The translations under genes and the position numbers were made by a program. Below, one piece after another: positions 12,144-23,015 of a stretch of 64,000 bases of DNA. The stretch covers positions 1,940,501 through 2,004,500 of the forward strand of contig JAFFSR010000362.1 in assembly GCA_017163975.1 (NCBI GenBank), in the 5' to 3' direction. The stretch's first letter is position 1. The number at the start of each line of letters is the position of its first letter. The notes under the pieces are model-generated. The model had not been told where the DNA came from. It saw nothing but the letters and a program-made list of their open reading frames with translations, and made no database searches. Source of the stretch: Anastatus disparis (taxonomy: Eukaryota; Arthropoda; Insecta; Hymenoptera; Eupelmidae).

Positions 12144-12904
12144 TGATATGAAAATAATTTTTGTGAGAAATTGTGAATAACTGTTAATAATTGTAATAAA
12201 CTACCGCAATTGAGACATTAATAAGAATTAATAACAGTAAAAAACAGTTAATAACAATTAATAATAGTTAATAATAGTTATGAACGCTAAATACCAATTA
12301 TTAACTGAAAGTCATGATTATTAATAATTATTTATAGTTATTCACATTTATTCACATTTATACGCATTTATACACATTTATTAACAGTTACTCACATTTT
12401 TCAAAATTTTAGAATTGGTGAATAATTTATTATTATTTATACTTATTTATAATTATTTATATTTATTTGCAATTACTTACAGTGAATTATAGTTATTAAC
12501 ACTTTCTTACAGATATTTACAGTTTTTCACATTTATTTACAGTTATTAACAGTTTTTCACATTTACAAAATTTTTCGCCTATATATATAAAAAAACGATT
12601 ATACATGTGAAAATTTTTGAAAGTGTGAAAAAGTGTTAATAACTGTTAATAAATGTGAATGAATGTGAATAAATGTGAAAAATTACAAATATTTGTAAAT
12701 AACTATAAATAACAGTAAATTATTATTATTTACAGTTCATTATTATTATCTATTCGTAACAATTATTAACTGTAATCAACTATTATTTGCTGTTATTAAT
12801 GTCTCAATTGCGGTAGTTTATTATAGTTATTAACAGTTATTCACATTTTTTCACATTTTTACACAGTTATTAATAGTTATTCACGGAAATTATTTCCATA
12901 TGGG
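12144..12904. mobile_element. MITE with CCATATGG-type termini and AATAACTGTTAATAAC subterminal repeats
   Basis: The arms pair over more than 100 bp, through GTAATAAACTACCGCAATTG and its complement (near 12200 and 12800), with many short GTTAATAACAGTTA-type repeats. The ends read GATATGAAAATAATTTTTG and, in complement, CCCATATGGAAATAATTTCC. It is related to the fragment at 264-430. The phrase TTGAGACA and the AATAACTGTTA repeats also occur in the larger element at 47468-61510. Confidence 0.75.
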
Positions 12905-13075
12905 TTATTACTCGGGTTATTATTAATTTGAGATCATATTAAACAAGCCTCGATTAATGTAAAGATAAATGAAGATTTAACTATGCGAAAAAATAATGAT
13001 AAAAAAGTCAATATTATTACCAATAAGGCAGAAGATAATAGAAGGCAAAATAAAAGGACATTGGGTAATATCAGA

Positions 13076-13143
13076 TAGAAGTAAATTAAAATTTGAATGA
13101 AATACATGATATCTATTCCATTCAAATTTTAATTTACTTCTAA
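13076..13143. repeat. Small inverted repeat
   Basis: AGAAGTAAATTAAAATTTGAATG is followed by an ATGATATC-type spacer and its reverse complement. It is probably a relict of a foldback element. No flanking duplication was identified. Confidence 0.6.
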
Positions 13144-13258
13144 TTATTTTCATTGGTCACAATGAAATTTTTTTACTATTATAAATAAAAATCTCAATCA
13201 TACTAAGATAGAATAAGGAATTTAAACATAATATTATTCTTTTTTAATTCTTCTCTAG

Positions 13259-15625
13259 ACAATACTTCTGCGAGTCCAAAATTGAATAACCTAAACAAAA
13301 TACGAGTAGTATCAGTCGAGACAGTGAATGTAGAATTACCTAACCTGGTTGATAATTCTATAAAAAGTAAATAATTTTATGCTGTATTATTTTGAATTTA
13401 TTACGTAGTTTAGTAAAATTAAAATTAAAAATTTGATTTTATTGCAGATTCTGGGCCAGGTTCTTATAAAAAAAATCGACAAACACTAGCTGAAATCGAA
13501 AATTTAGATTTGGATCAAAAGGTTGTTTATGTTTATGGTAATTATAAGAAGACTAAATTCTTTATAATATAAAATTACTCTTTTTTATAATTGAAATTAT
13601 TTTATTTACATTAATAGTTTTGAATAAGAACTATTCCTCTAAGTTAAATATAGTTGTTATCAAAACATATCAATAAATCAAATCTTTTCTTTGAGAAACG
13701 TTAAAATTTATTATCAACAAATTTATTGTATAAATTTATTATGCTTTCATTATACTTTCAGAGATTAAACTCCATATAATAATAAAATAATTATATCAAT
13801 CTTAAATAATATTTTGAGAATTGTTATTTATTTCTATTGATATCCATAGTATTATTAATTAATTATTTAAAATAATTATTCTATTTTTAGAAATGTGTAA
13901 GGAAATTTTACATAATCAAGCAGAACAAAAAATGCGATCCGAAGCACTAGAATCTAACATGGCCATTCAATCGGCTTCTACTCTTTTAGTGGATCAGTTT
14001 GCTGATATCAAAGAAAGAATACCAATGTCCAGTTTGTCAGAACTAAGGAAATTTAATAATGACATTCGTGATAAAAATTATTCATCTAAAGTGACAAGCA
14101 CACAATCCTTTTTTTAATTTTAATTGTATTTTACCTTTCACTGTTCAACAACTTTTGCTTTTGCAAATCAAATCTCAAAAACTACTCGATGGATTAAATC
14201 TAGTTTTGCATATAATTCATTTTTTGTCTAACTGGGGGGGGGGGGGGGAGGAAGCTATTGAAAATTGATTTTCTTAGCGCAGTTTTAATTTTCGAGCATT
14301 TATAAATTTTTTATTAAATTTTAATTTTTTATTTTTCTTTTGTTTTACGTAAATTACTCGATGATTTGCTCCAAAATTTGTATACAAGTTATTTGCTACT
14401 GCCAAAAGAAAACAAGCTTTTGAAAACTAATTTTCTTAGCGCACTTTTAATTTTAGAGTATTTAGAAAATTAAAAAAAAATATTTTTTGTTTCATTTTCT
14501 TTCTATTGTACGTAAACGGTTCAATAAATTTTCTCAAAAATTTGTATACAATTTATTCGTTATTTTCTGAAGAAAATAAGCTTTTGAAATCAAATTTTCT
14601 TAGTGTAGTTGCAATTTAAAAGAATTTTTAATATTTTGAAAAACATCTATCCCTCTCCTTCTCTCTTCCTATTTTCTAATCAATCTCACACCCACTCTTA
14701 CTCTTTCTTTCTTTTCTTAATTTTTCTTAAATAGAAATTGTTTTTTTCATCGAAATCACATTTAAAAAAATAAAATCAAATTACACTAACTTAATAAGAC
14801 TAAAAAATCATTGCTATTATAATTTATAACTTACTAAAGCATTATTAAATTTTTTTTAGAAACGATATTTACTTTCATTAGGTGGATCAACTAAACATGA
14901 CCACGTAAGAGCCATGTTGGGCCAAATCATGAACAATGATTTAGCTTTAAAATTTAACTTTTGTGGACAACGAGGCAAAATCGCTTTTAAAGACCTTCGC
15001 ATATTTGATTTAATATTAGGTAAAATATTTTCTGCAAATATTAAAGTGTACAATTTAAAAAAATCAATAGTAGATAACAATAATAGATAATATATTTTAA
15101 AATAAAAAATTTAATTTGATTATTTTAAAGTTTATGTTATTTAAAAAGTTGCAGTTAAAGAAATAAGACATCAAATATTCAATTTTTGTCAGATTTCGTT
15201 ATAAGTTATTTTTCAAGAAAATACCAATTATCAGTCTGAAAAAAAATCATACAAATTATATTAAAGGATAATTACATTTTTCTAAATCGAAATTTTTTTT
15301 AAAGTTTACAGTATTTTGAGTACTATTTACATGTAGAAATACTGCGAGAATTGTCACTTTGTTTGAAAACTTCTAAACATATACTTTTTTTAATGATTGT
15401 ATCGTGATTTCTCATAATAAAAAAAAATTCAAATGTGTTTTTCTCTAATCAAATAAATATTTTTAATAATATTAAAATTTTTCAGAAATTGCAGTAGATC
15501 TTAATGATCGCAAATATTCAGTACGTGATGTAGAGAATTCATGCAAGACTTGACTTAAGCAAGCTAAAAATCGATTGCAAGATGCCGAAAAGAAGAAGGA
15601 AAGAGATAAAATATTTAACACATGA
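13259..15625 (+). pseudogene. DUF4806-family gene, broken by a premature TGA
   Basis: Five consecutive exons with GT-AG boundaries and matching phases can be read: 13259-13366, 13448-13537, 13891-14090, 14860-15019 and 15486 onward. The reading frame stays open across all junctions. The fourth exon carries the DUF4806 hallmark (Leu-rich start, a HDHVRAM-like stretch, then LKFNFCGQRGKIAFKDL). In the last exon the frame meets TGA at 15551-15553, where family members, as I remember them, have Trp before LKQAKNRL. The frame then continues to a TGA at 15623. A possible further exon begins at 16677 after TTACAG. The protein function is unknown; such genes are often multicopy in arthropods. It is either a recently dead copy or read through. 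No start exon was identified. Confidence 0.75.
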
Positions 15626-15757
15626 ACATAACTAAAAATTATTACTTTAGAATTATGAAAATTTATGATCTCCCATTAAAAAAAGTAAATGGTAGAGGGC
15701 ACATTTACTGTAATTATTCATTCACATCGAAAACATCTTAAAATATTTAAGAACTTA

Positions 15758-16436
15758 CAAGGAGAGTGTTTCACCTTCGGGTCACCGATTTTGTTCAAAT
15801 TTTGGGAATGTTTTCTGGATGCAGAAATTTAAAAAAAGCCAAAATTTTAGAGGCCAATGCTCAATATTTCCCTAGTTACAGGAAATTGAAGAAAATCACT
15901 AAAAAAGTTACTAGATTTTTAAATGCTTATAGTTCCTCAGCATTGTTAGCTAGAAACTTAAACCTTTTTTTGAATGAAAGATGAGCTAAAATCGTAGTAG
16001 TAAAAAAAATAGTAGTTATAGCATATCAAAAGATTATTTTTTCCCAAAGTTATAGGGTAATAAAGATTGGACCCAATTTCAGCTTTTATTATTGATTAAT
16101 GTTTTAAACAAAAAGTTCAGGTCCAATCTTTTTTACGATCTAACTTTGGGAAAAAATAATATTTTGAGATGCTATAGGTGCTATTTCCAAAGGATTTGAG
16201 CTCAGCTTTCATTTAAAGGTATATAGAAAGATATAAGCTTTTAGCTAACAATGCTGAGGAACTATAAGCGTTTGAAAATCTAGTAACTTTTTTAGTGATT
16301 TTCTTCAATGGTTTGTAACTAGAGAAATATTGAGCGTTAGCCTTTAAAATTTAGACTTTCTTCGTGTTTCTGTATCTAGAAAACATTCCCAAAATTAGAG
16401 CAAAATCGGTGACCCGAAGGTGAAACACTATCCTTG
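15758..16436. mobile_element. Foldback MITE, CAAGGAGAGTG termini, TTA duplication (family member 1)
   Basis: It is nearly a full-length palindrome of 679 bp. Starting CAAGGAGAGTGTTTCACCTT, the second half returns the same sequence in complement with a short centre near 16090. TTA flanks both sides (15755-15757, 16437-16439), as in PIF/Harbinger-type insertion. Relatives with the same plan are at 16904-17567 and 62823-63485; this one is the most diverged. It lies just beyond the DUF4806 remnant, possibly in its intron. Confidence 0.9.
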
Positions 16437-16903
16437 TTAGTCAAAACATCAAACATGAAGCTCCTTCATTTTTTTTTTTGGTACAAAAGTATTTTACCTT
16501 TAGTCTTAAAAAAAGGGTAATAATAAAGAGTCTCAAATTTATTAACAAAGATAGTAATTTAAAAAATATTAAAAAATTTTTAAATAAATTTAAAAAATGA
16601 ACATGACCTTTTTTAGTTTCAAAACCATAATTATAATTATTTAATGGAACCAAACTTTCTTGTTTTGTTATTACAGCGGTTTGCCGGAGGAAGAAGAAGG
16701 AATGGCAGCCAACGACACTATCGCTGATGAATTATCAAGTTGATATAGTTTAGAATTCTATTTGTATCTATATTTGAAAAGATATCTTCTTTATTGTGTT
16801 TAAAAATAATTTTTTTAAAAATAAAAATAAAAAGATTATAAATAGTAGAGTCTGTTATTATTATTATTATTACTATTATTATTATGAGAATCTACATCAC
16901 TTA

Positions 16904-17567
16904 CTAGGAGAGTATCACATCTCCGGATCACGGATTTTGCTCTAACTTTGAGATAGGTTTTCAGATGTCAAAATATGGAAAAAGCCAGAATTATAGACCC
17001 CAACGCTCAATATTTCTCTAGTTGCAGGCAATTAAAGAAAATCACTAAAAAAGTTACTAGATTTTTAAACGCTTATAATTCTTTAGCATTAATAGCTAGA
17101 CGCTTGTAACTGTTTTTAAACGAAAGCTACGTTCAAATCCTTTCGAAAAAGCACCTATAGCATATCAAAATATTATTTTTTCCCAAAGTTACAGCGTTAT
17201 GAAAATTGTACTACATTTTAACATTTATCATTAATTAATATTTTTAAAAGGAAATTCAGCTCAAATTCTTATAACGCTGTAACTTTGAGAAAAAATAGTA
17301 TTTTGATATGCTATAGGTGCTTTTTCGAAAGGATTTGAACGTAGTTTTCATTTAAAAACAGTTACAAGCATCTAGCTATTAATGCTAAAGAATTATAAGC
17401 GTTTAAAAATCTAGTAACTTTTTTAGTGATTTTCTTTAATTGCCTGCAACTAGAGAAATATTGAGCGTTGGGGTCTATAACTCTGGCTTTTTCCATATTT
17501 TGACATCTGAAAACCTATCTCGAAGTTAGAGCAAAATCCGTGATCCGGAGATGTGATACTCTCCTAG
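16904..17567. mobile_element. Foldback MITE, CTAGGAGAGT termini, TTA duplication (family member 2)
   Basis: This is a 664-bp near-perfect palindrome. The outer arms read CTAGGAGAGTATCACATCTC; internal arms include AAAAAGTTACTAGATTTTTA and TTTTTCCCAAAGTTACAG. TTA flanks at 16901-16903 and 17568-17570. Both arms are so similar that a single strand would form a hairpin of roughly 320 bp. It has no coding capacity. Confidence 0.92.
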
Positions 17568-17570
17568 TTA

Positions 17571-18292
17571 GTTCAATTTCATTTTTTCATAGCATTAATA
17601 AAATAGGAAACATCTGTAAAGTATTCAAAAAGTTTTCAAGAGAGAAAAAGAAACAATAAATAGAAATAAATGATATAAATATAAAATTGAATATTTTTAA
17701 TAAATTTTATTTTAACATCAATGATTATTTAATTCTTAACAAAAATGATATTCATTAAAAAATATTAAAATTTATGAAATGCTATAGAAACGATACATAA
17801 TCTAAAATTAGTTTCAGTTATGAAAATCCTAAAAAACGTTTGAGAAAACTAAATTATTTTCAAGATTCTATGATACGTCATAGAAACGTTAGAGAAACCT
17901 AATTAAGATTCTACAAAAAAAAATATTAATTTCCATTAAATGTCGTAGGAACGTTTGAGAAACCTAAACTAGTTTCAAAAAAAAATTATATTTGATTCAA
18001 TAAAACATCATAGAAACGTTTTGGAAACTTTACCCAGTTTCCAACGTAATTTTTAAATGTTTTTTAATCACATTTCGAAGACGATATTGAAACGTTTCAA
18101 TTTAAACGTTTCTATGATAATCGTCGTAGTGACGTTTCAAAACCAGTTTCTTAAATGTTGCTCCCACGTTCTTTTAGAATCGCAAGCGGACATTTTAACG
18201 TTTGTAAAACGTCTCTTAAATGTTTCCAGCTTTTTAAGGAAACGTTTCTTTGTTTCAAAAGACTCGTTTGCACGACTTTTCTGAAACGTTCA
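17571..18292. repeat. Degenerate tandem repeat built on AAACGTTT
   Basis: From about 17760 a loose repeat of 60-80 bp recurs around GTCATAGAAACGTTTGAGAA, with flanking AACTAGTTTC phrases. Variants of the palindrome GAAACGTTTC are frequent. It directly abuts the CCCACA element copy 2 and may be the truncated end of a sister element. No gene is present; two overlapping frames at 18057-18463 are repeat translations. Confidence 0.6.
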
Positions 18293-18420
18293 CCCACACA
18301 GCATGAAAACTTCCTGGAAGCTTCCCGGAAGATGTGGAAGGTTGGAAGCTTTCAGGAAGTTCCCAGTGGAAACTTCCTGGAAGATGGATATGTCCTCGAT
18401 CAGGAGTCTTCCGTAAGTCT

Positions 18421-18610
18421 TTCATGGAATATTTCAGTGGAAGCTCACTGGAAGCCTCCGTAAGTCCTTCATGGAATATTTCAGTGGAAGCTTACTGGAA
18501 GCTTCCGTAAATTATTCATGGAATATTTCAATGGAAGCTTACCGATAGCTTCCGTAAATTATTCATGAGACATTTCAGTGAAAACTTACTGGAAGCCTCC
18601 GTAAATATTT
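18421..18610. repeat. 47-bp tandem repeat rich in GGAAGCTTCC
   Basis: TTCATGGAAT or TTCATGAGA recurs at 18421, 18468, 18515 and 18562, a spacing of 47 bp, each followed by ATTTCAGTGGAAGCTTACTG. Less regular copies continue to about 18980. GGAAGCTTCC contains two inverted GAA pentamers with 2-bp spacing, the half-architecture of a heat-shock element. Confidence 0.85.
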
Positions 18611-19439
18611 CATGGAATATTTCAGTGAAAGCTTACTCAAATCTTCCGTACATCAATCCTGAAATATTTCAGTGGAAGCTTCCAGAAAGCTTCGGTAAGT
18701 TTTTCGTTGAATATTTCAGTGGAATATTACCGGAAGCTTCCTAGAAGAAAAAGTGAAAGATTTAATTCACTGCAGAAAAAACATTGGGAGCTTTCAGGAA
18801 GATTCCAGTGAAAAGTTCCCGGAAGATGGATATGTCCTCGATCAGGAGTCTTCCACAAGTCGTTCATGAAATATTTCAGCGGAAGTTTACCGGAAGCTTA
18901 TGTAAACTTTTCATGGAATATTTCAGTGGAAGCTTACTGGAAGCCTCCGTAAATTATTTATGAAATATTTCAGTGGAATATTAAATAAGTGTTGAACTAA
19001 TATTTCTTTGAAATATTTCAGTTTATGAATATTAAATAATTCATTGAAATATTTCTGTAATATTGCTGGAACATTTAGTGTTTTATTTCAAAAAATTTTT
19101 AAATCCGACACTGAAATATTCAAGTAAGTTGTTACATTATTTCTTAAAATGTTTCAAATTATTATCCCTCAAATCTTTCAAGAAACAAGTCATGAAATAT
19201 TCCTGTTATATTTGAAAAATATTTCATGAAGTATTTGAAAAAATGTTTGAACATAACACTGAAATATTGAAGAAATATTATTGCACCATTTCTTAAAATA
19301 TTTTAGAACAATAATGCGCAAAGTTTTCAAGAAATATTTCATGAAATATTTCTGTAATATTCAAGAAATATTTCAGGAAGTAGTCCAAAAAATTTATGAA
19401 TATAACAGTAAAATATTGGAGAAATATTTTCTAAATATT

Positions 19440-19690
19440 TGTAATTATCTTACGTGCGTAGCAATTCTTCCATCTTGCCAGCAGGTGGCTACTTGATTAT
19501 ATTTTCATGTGATCGTAAATGCGGTTGACAAACTCTCGCAAGTGGTGGGACGTTCTCTCGTTTAGTATATAAGATCGAAAATTCTTAATACAAATAAATA
19601 AGCGCTTAAATTCTGAATAACAAATAAATGTATAGGTATCTAATATGGTTTGAGATGCAACTCTTACAAAATCAAAAATAATATCTAATA
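19440..19690 (+). promoter_or_regulatory. Conserved core of the CCCACA element, copy 2, TATA-like site
   Basis: This is the reverse complement of 7390-7625 with few differences. TAGTATATAAGATCGAAA lies near 19563. It is the only part that the two elements share at high similarity apart from their ends, even though their satellite arrays differ in unit length (149 versus 47 bp). A role in transcription or transposition is inferred. Confidence 0.5.
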
Positions 19691-19973
19691 GAATCTTTCA
19701 CCAATATTACAAATCAATATTTCATAAAAGATTTTAGAAATATTTCAGAAACATTTCTTGAAAGATTCATAATATTCCATGAATCTTTCGATCAAATGTT
19801 GCTGCAATCTTTCAACAATATTACAAATTAATATTTCACAAAATCATGAAAGAATGTTACAGAAACATTACATAAAATATTCCAAATCATTCTTCTAGGC
19901 GGTCATATCAATATTTCTGTTTTATTCCGAATTTTTCAATGAAATATTTCAGAAATATTTCATGCTATGTGGG

Positions 19974-20373
19974 AAGTTATATAAAAATGGACGTCATTGT
20001 TATTAAAAAACGACGTCATTTTTCGTTAACATTTAACATACTCAACGATGTCATTTTTGTCCTGATCTCTAACATACTAAATGACGTTATTTAAAATGCC
20101 TTTGGTATGTCAAGTAATGTATTGGGAAAATATCGTCATTAGATATAATGAAAAATTTGAATGGAAAAGGACTTGTTTTTTGTTATTGCAATAAAGTCAT
20201 TTTCATTAAAAAAATTACCTCATTTTTATAACAATTATCTCATTTGTATAAAAATGTATTTTTGGTGTAGCTATAGCATCATTAACATTGTTTTTTATTA
20301 ACTTACAAACGAGGATAAGCCATATTTATGAGTGCTAGTGTTGTGTCCGTTTCACATCCATTAAAAATAATAA
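19974..20373. other. Short AT-rich interval, no gene
   Basis: It contains repeated GACGTCATTTTT/ATGACGT phrases (about 19985-20080), including an imperfect palindrome centred near 20003. It is possibly a remnant of another TIR element. Nothing coding. Confidence 0.4.
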
Positions 20374-20412
20374 CACAGCCCGACAAAAAAAAAGTGTCAA
20401 AATCCATGGACC

Positions 20413-20645
20413 AGACCATATACATCTTATGTTTGTGGGATCGCTGGATCCGAATCCGTGGTCCGTTTGACCCCATGACCTCAGGGTCAAGGTCATTTGA
20501 AGGTCAAATCTACGAAATTAGTGGGAACCATATTTTAACAGTATATATTTATGTTTTTGGAATCGTTGAATCCGAATCCGTGATCCGTTTGACCCCATCA
20601 CCTCAAACTGAAGGTCATTTCAAGGTAAAATATACAAAATTAGCG
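20413..20645. repeat. Left subterminal repeats of element A
   Basis: About two units containing GATCCGAATCCGTGGTCCG, TTGACCCCATGACCTC and CAAGGTCATTTGAAGGTCAA. They are the complement of the right-end array at 30420-30840. An overlapping 106-codon frame is repeat translation. A further degenerate unit lies at 22350-22500, inside the element, marking where the original left terminus probably was before the arm duplication. Confidence 0.85.
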
Positions 20646-20670
20646 TAAAACAAACCTAAATTCATGCCAT

Positions 20671-22345
20671 TTATTTTTTCTTACAATATCTCACACGTTT
20701 CTCATCAAATGATCGGTGCAAAGGTTTCCTTTTACGTTTTTTTCTAGTGGTTTTGCAATCTCTTTTCAACATCTAGCAGTAATCAGTCAGCATACTAGTA
20801 TTCCATCTACCTTTATAACGCTCCTCCATTACTTTAATGTCTTGGTGAAAACGCTCTCCCTGTTCTTCCCTATAAGCTCCACAGTTGTCAGGAAAACTAT
20901 CCAAGTGATTGTGTAGAGAATGTAATTTATAGTTCATTAGGTAATTCATTTTCTCAAAGTTCTCAACCATTTTAGATACAATTTCTTTGTAATTCCGGCT
21001 TCTGCGATCACCCAAGAAGTTTTCGGTAACTTCCTGGAAGCTAAGACATGCAGCTCTTTCAATGTTTGTCATGGAACTAATAAACTGATCATAAGACATC
21101 ATTTTTCTAATTTCTGGACCATCAAAAATACCTTCCTTCAATTTCGCATCCGATTTATTTGGAAACTGGCTTTCCAAGTATTTGAAGCACTGACCATCTT
21201 TATTTGAAGCCTTAACAAATTGTTTCATTACACCGAGTTTTATGTGTGATGGCGGAATGATAACTTTTTTCGAGTCAACCAATGGAGTAGCTATAACGTT
21301 ACTTTTTCCGACTTCGAGTGATTGTCTTCAAGGCCATTTATGATTTGTATAGTGCTTTGCACGGTCTCTTCTATCCCATAAGCACAGGAAACATGGCGTC
21401 TTTGTAAATCCAGACTGCTGTCATAACAATATTCCGGAATCTTTCAAATTGCCAGATATAAGCCGTTTATGTTTGTCATACTGAATTTTTTATAGTATAA
21501 TTTTGAGATTGTCATATGTTTCCTTCATTGTAGAGGTATGCTCTATAGGAACTGAGGCATAGTAGTTGCTGTTGTGTAGTAATACAGTTTTTAAACTTTT
21601 GTTTGATTAATCTATGACCGATCTCCATTCTTCGACTCTATATACATTAGGCTTAATTTCATTCATCAAATCTTTCACATCTTTACAATATACAATTTCA
21701 TTACCATCATGTTTCATTTCTTCAAAATATGGTTCCAAACTTTTGCTTCTTGTTCTGTAAAAAGATACTTTAGTAGAATTTGCCAACTAATTCATGCTCT
21801 TTAATGCTGAAGGTAAATGTTCTGCTCCATCTTTAGGTAAGTTAAGCTCTCTAACTAAGTCGTTTGGTTTATTTTGAATCCATAACTTTACGCTTTTGTT
21901 TTTTTGGCTCGCTGGAAGGAAAAGGTCGTCATCGTCATCGTCATCATCATCATCATTATCCTCGTAATTTTCAGTTTCTTTATAATTATCGCTTTCATAG
22001 GATTCATCTTTTAAATCATTCTTATTAATTGCATCTCCATGAATGCCGTCATGGACTTCGTTGTTATCTTTATCATCATGTTTTTCATCGTTGGAATCTG
22101 ATTTAATAGATAACCTCTCAAAAAGATCCATTTCTTCTTCTCTTCTCGTTTTTTTGATAGGTATTTTTACAGAAATAACATCAGCATAATTTGCAGTAGT
22201 TTTATGTTTACTATTAATTCCAATAATTTCAGCGTGGCAGCAGTAATAATCCTCTCTTCCATCTGCTCAATACTATTCCATTCAGCTATCAAATTTAAAT
22301 TTGTCATCTTCTTCTTCGTCATTATCTTCGTCATCATGTTGACTA
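20671..22345 (-). pseudogene. Transposase-like gene, inverted left-arm copy, inactivated
   Basis: This is a reverse-orientation copy of the right-arm gene (28679-30345), lacking the N-terminal Cys motifs. Recognisable parts are an Asp-rich acidic stretch (about 21940-22020, minus strand), an SNKSLKAVLL-like segment, a QQSGFTKTPCFLC-like segment, and a C-terminal block with IKLGVMKQFVK, IFDGPEIRKMM, EEQGERFHQD and MLTDYC. It has several in-frame stops and no full frame. Stops at equivalent positions also occur in the right-arm copy (TAA just before SNKSLK; TAG in place of Trp after DYC). The arms were therefore copied from, or homogenised with, an already dead gene. Confidence 0.8.
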
Positions 22346-22784
22346 GACCATGGACAGCTTATGTTTTTGAGGTCGCTGAATCAGAATAGTCCGTTCGACT
22401 CATCACATCAGGATCAAGGTCATTTCAAGGTCAAATCTACAAAATTGATTTTAAAGTCCAATCTAAAAAGGTAATTTTAAGGTCAAATATATTAATTTCA
22501 TGCAAAATAAACCTAATCCACGGTATTTTAGGGTTGTTGTAAAATATTGAATAATTTCAATTGAATACAAGGTTACTTTAAAGAATAAAAGATCATATTT
22601 GATTTTCTCTTATTTGTGAGATCGTACATTATACAATTTCAAGATGCATTAGAGTTTTCTGTGATACGTGAAGAATTTTGTAAAAAAATTAGCGTATCTT
22701 TTCTAATTGTATAAATATACGTTTAAATAAATAAGAAAAATTTAAACATGAATTTTTTTCGTTAAAATAACCTTTACCTGCTGC

Positions 22785-23015
22785 CTCGACAAAAACTGTG
22801 ACGGTAACACTGCCCCAAATGGGGATGTGTGAAATGATCCGCTCATAAGCTTGTCGAGATAACGATGCCAGTGGAAGCGCACTGCCTTGCAGGGGAACGT
22901 TAGGGTGTGAGGATGAAGCTGTAGTGTGTCCGACGACAAGTTGACATTGTCCTTGTCAAAGTTGGAAAGCTCTTATACTTAGCTCCGGAGAGGTATAAGA
23001 GTTATCACCTCCGGA
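22785..23015 (+). promoter_or_regulatory. Structured, covarying RNA leader upstream of the element A gene
   Basis: Five helices read directly: CTCGACAA 22785-22792 with TTGTCGAG 22851-22858; CCCC 22813-22816 with GGGG 22821-22824; CAGTG 22869-22873 with CACTG 22880-22884; CCGAC+GACAAG 22930-22940 with CTTGTC 22952-22957 and GTTGG 22961-22965; CTCTTATAC 22970-22978 with GTATAAGAG 22993-23001. The loop of the last hairpin (TCCGGAG 22984-22990) can pair with CTCCGGA 23009-23015, a pseudoknot. The element B leader keeps each pairing with different bases and the same inter-helix distances (10 nt, 45 nt, 61 nt to the ATG). It could act in translation, processing, RNA cleavage or as a DNA-level binding structure. 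No known class was recognised. Confidence 0.7.

Larger units (their letters stand above)
18293..19973. mobile_element. TIR element of the CCCACA family (copy 2, inverted relative to copy 1)
   Basis: The left end CCCACACAGCATGAAAAC and right end CATGCTATGTGGG match the family termini. The left part is a 47-bp array (18421-18640 and related stretches to ~18980) based on GGAAGCTTCC and TTCATGGAATATTTCAGTGG. The right part uses GAAATATTTC variants, as in copy 1. The conserved core is at about 19440-19690. A 71-codon plus frame at 19281-19496 ends in the same residues (ILPSCQQ) as the equivalent frame in copy 1, because both run into the conserved core. I do not call it a gene. Confidence 0.85.

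Noticed and set aside
20716..20916. Plus-strand frame complementary to the left-arm transposase copy
   Set aside because: Antisense shadow, also present in mirror image at 30100-30300.
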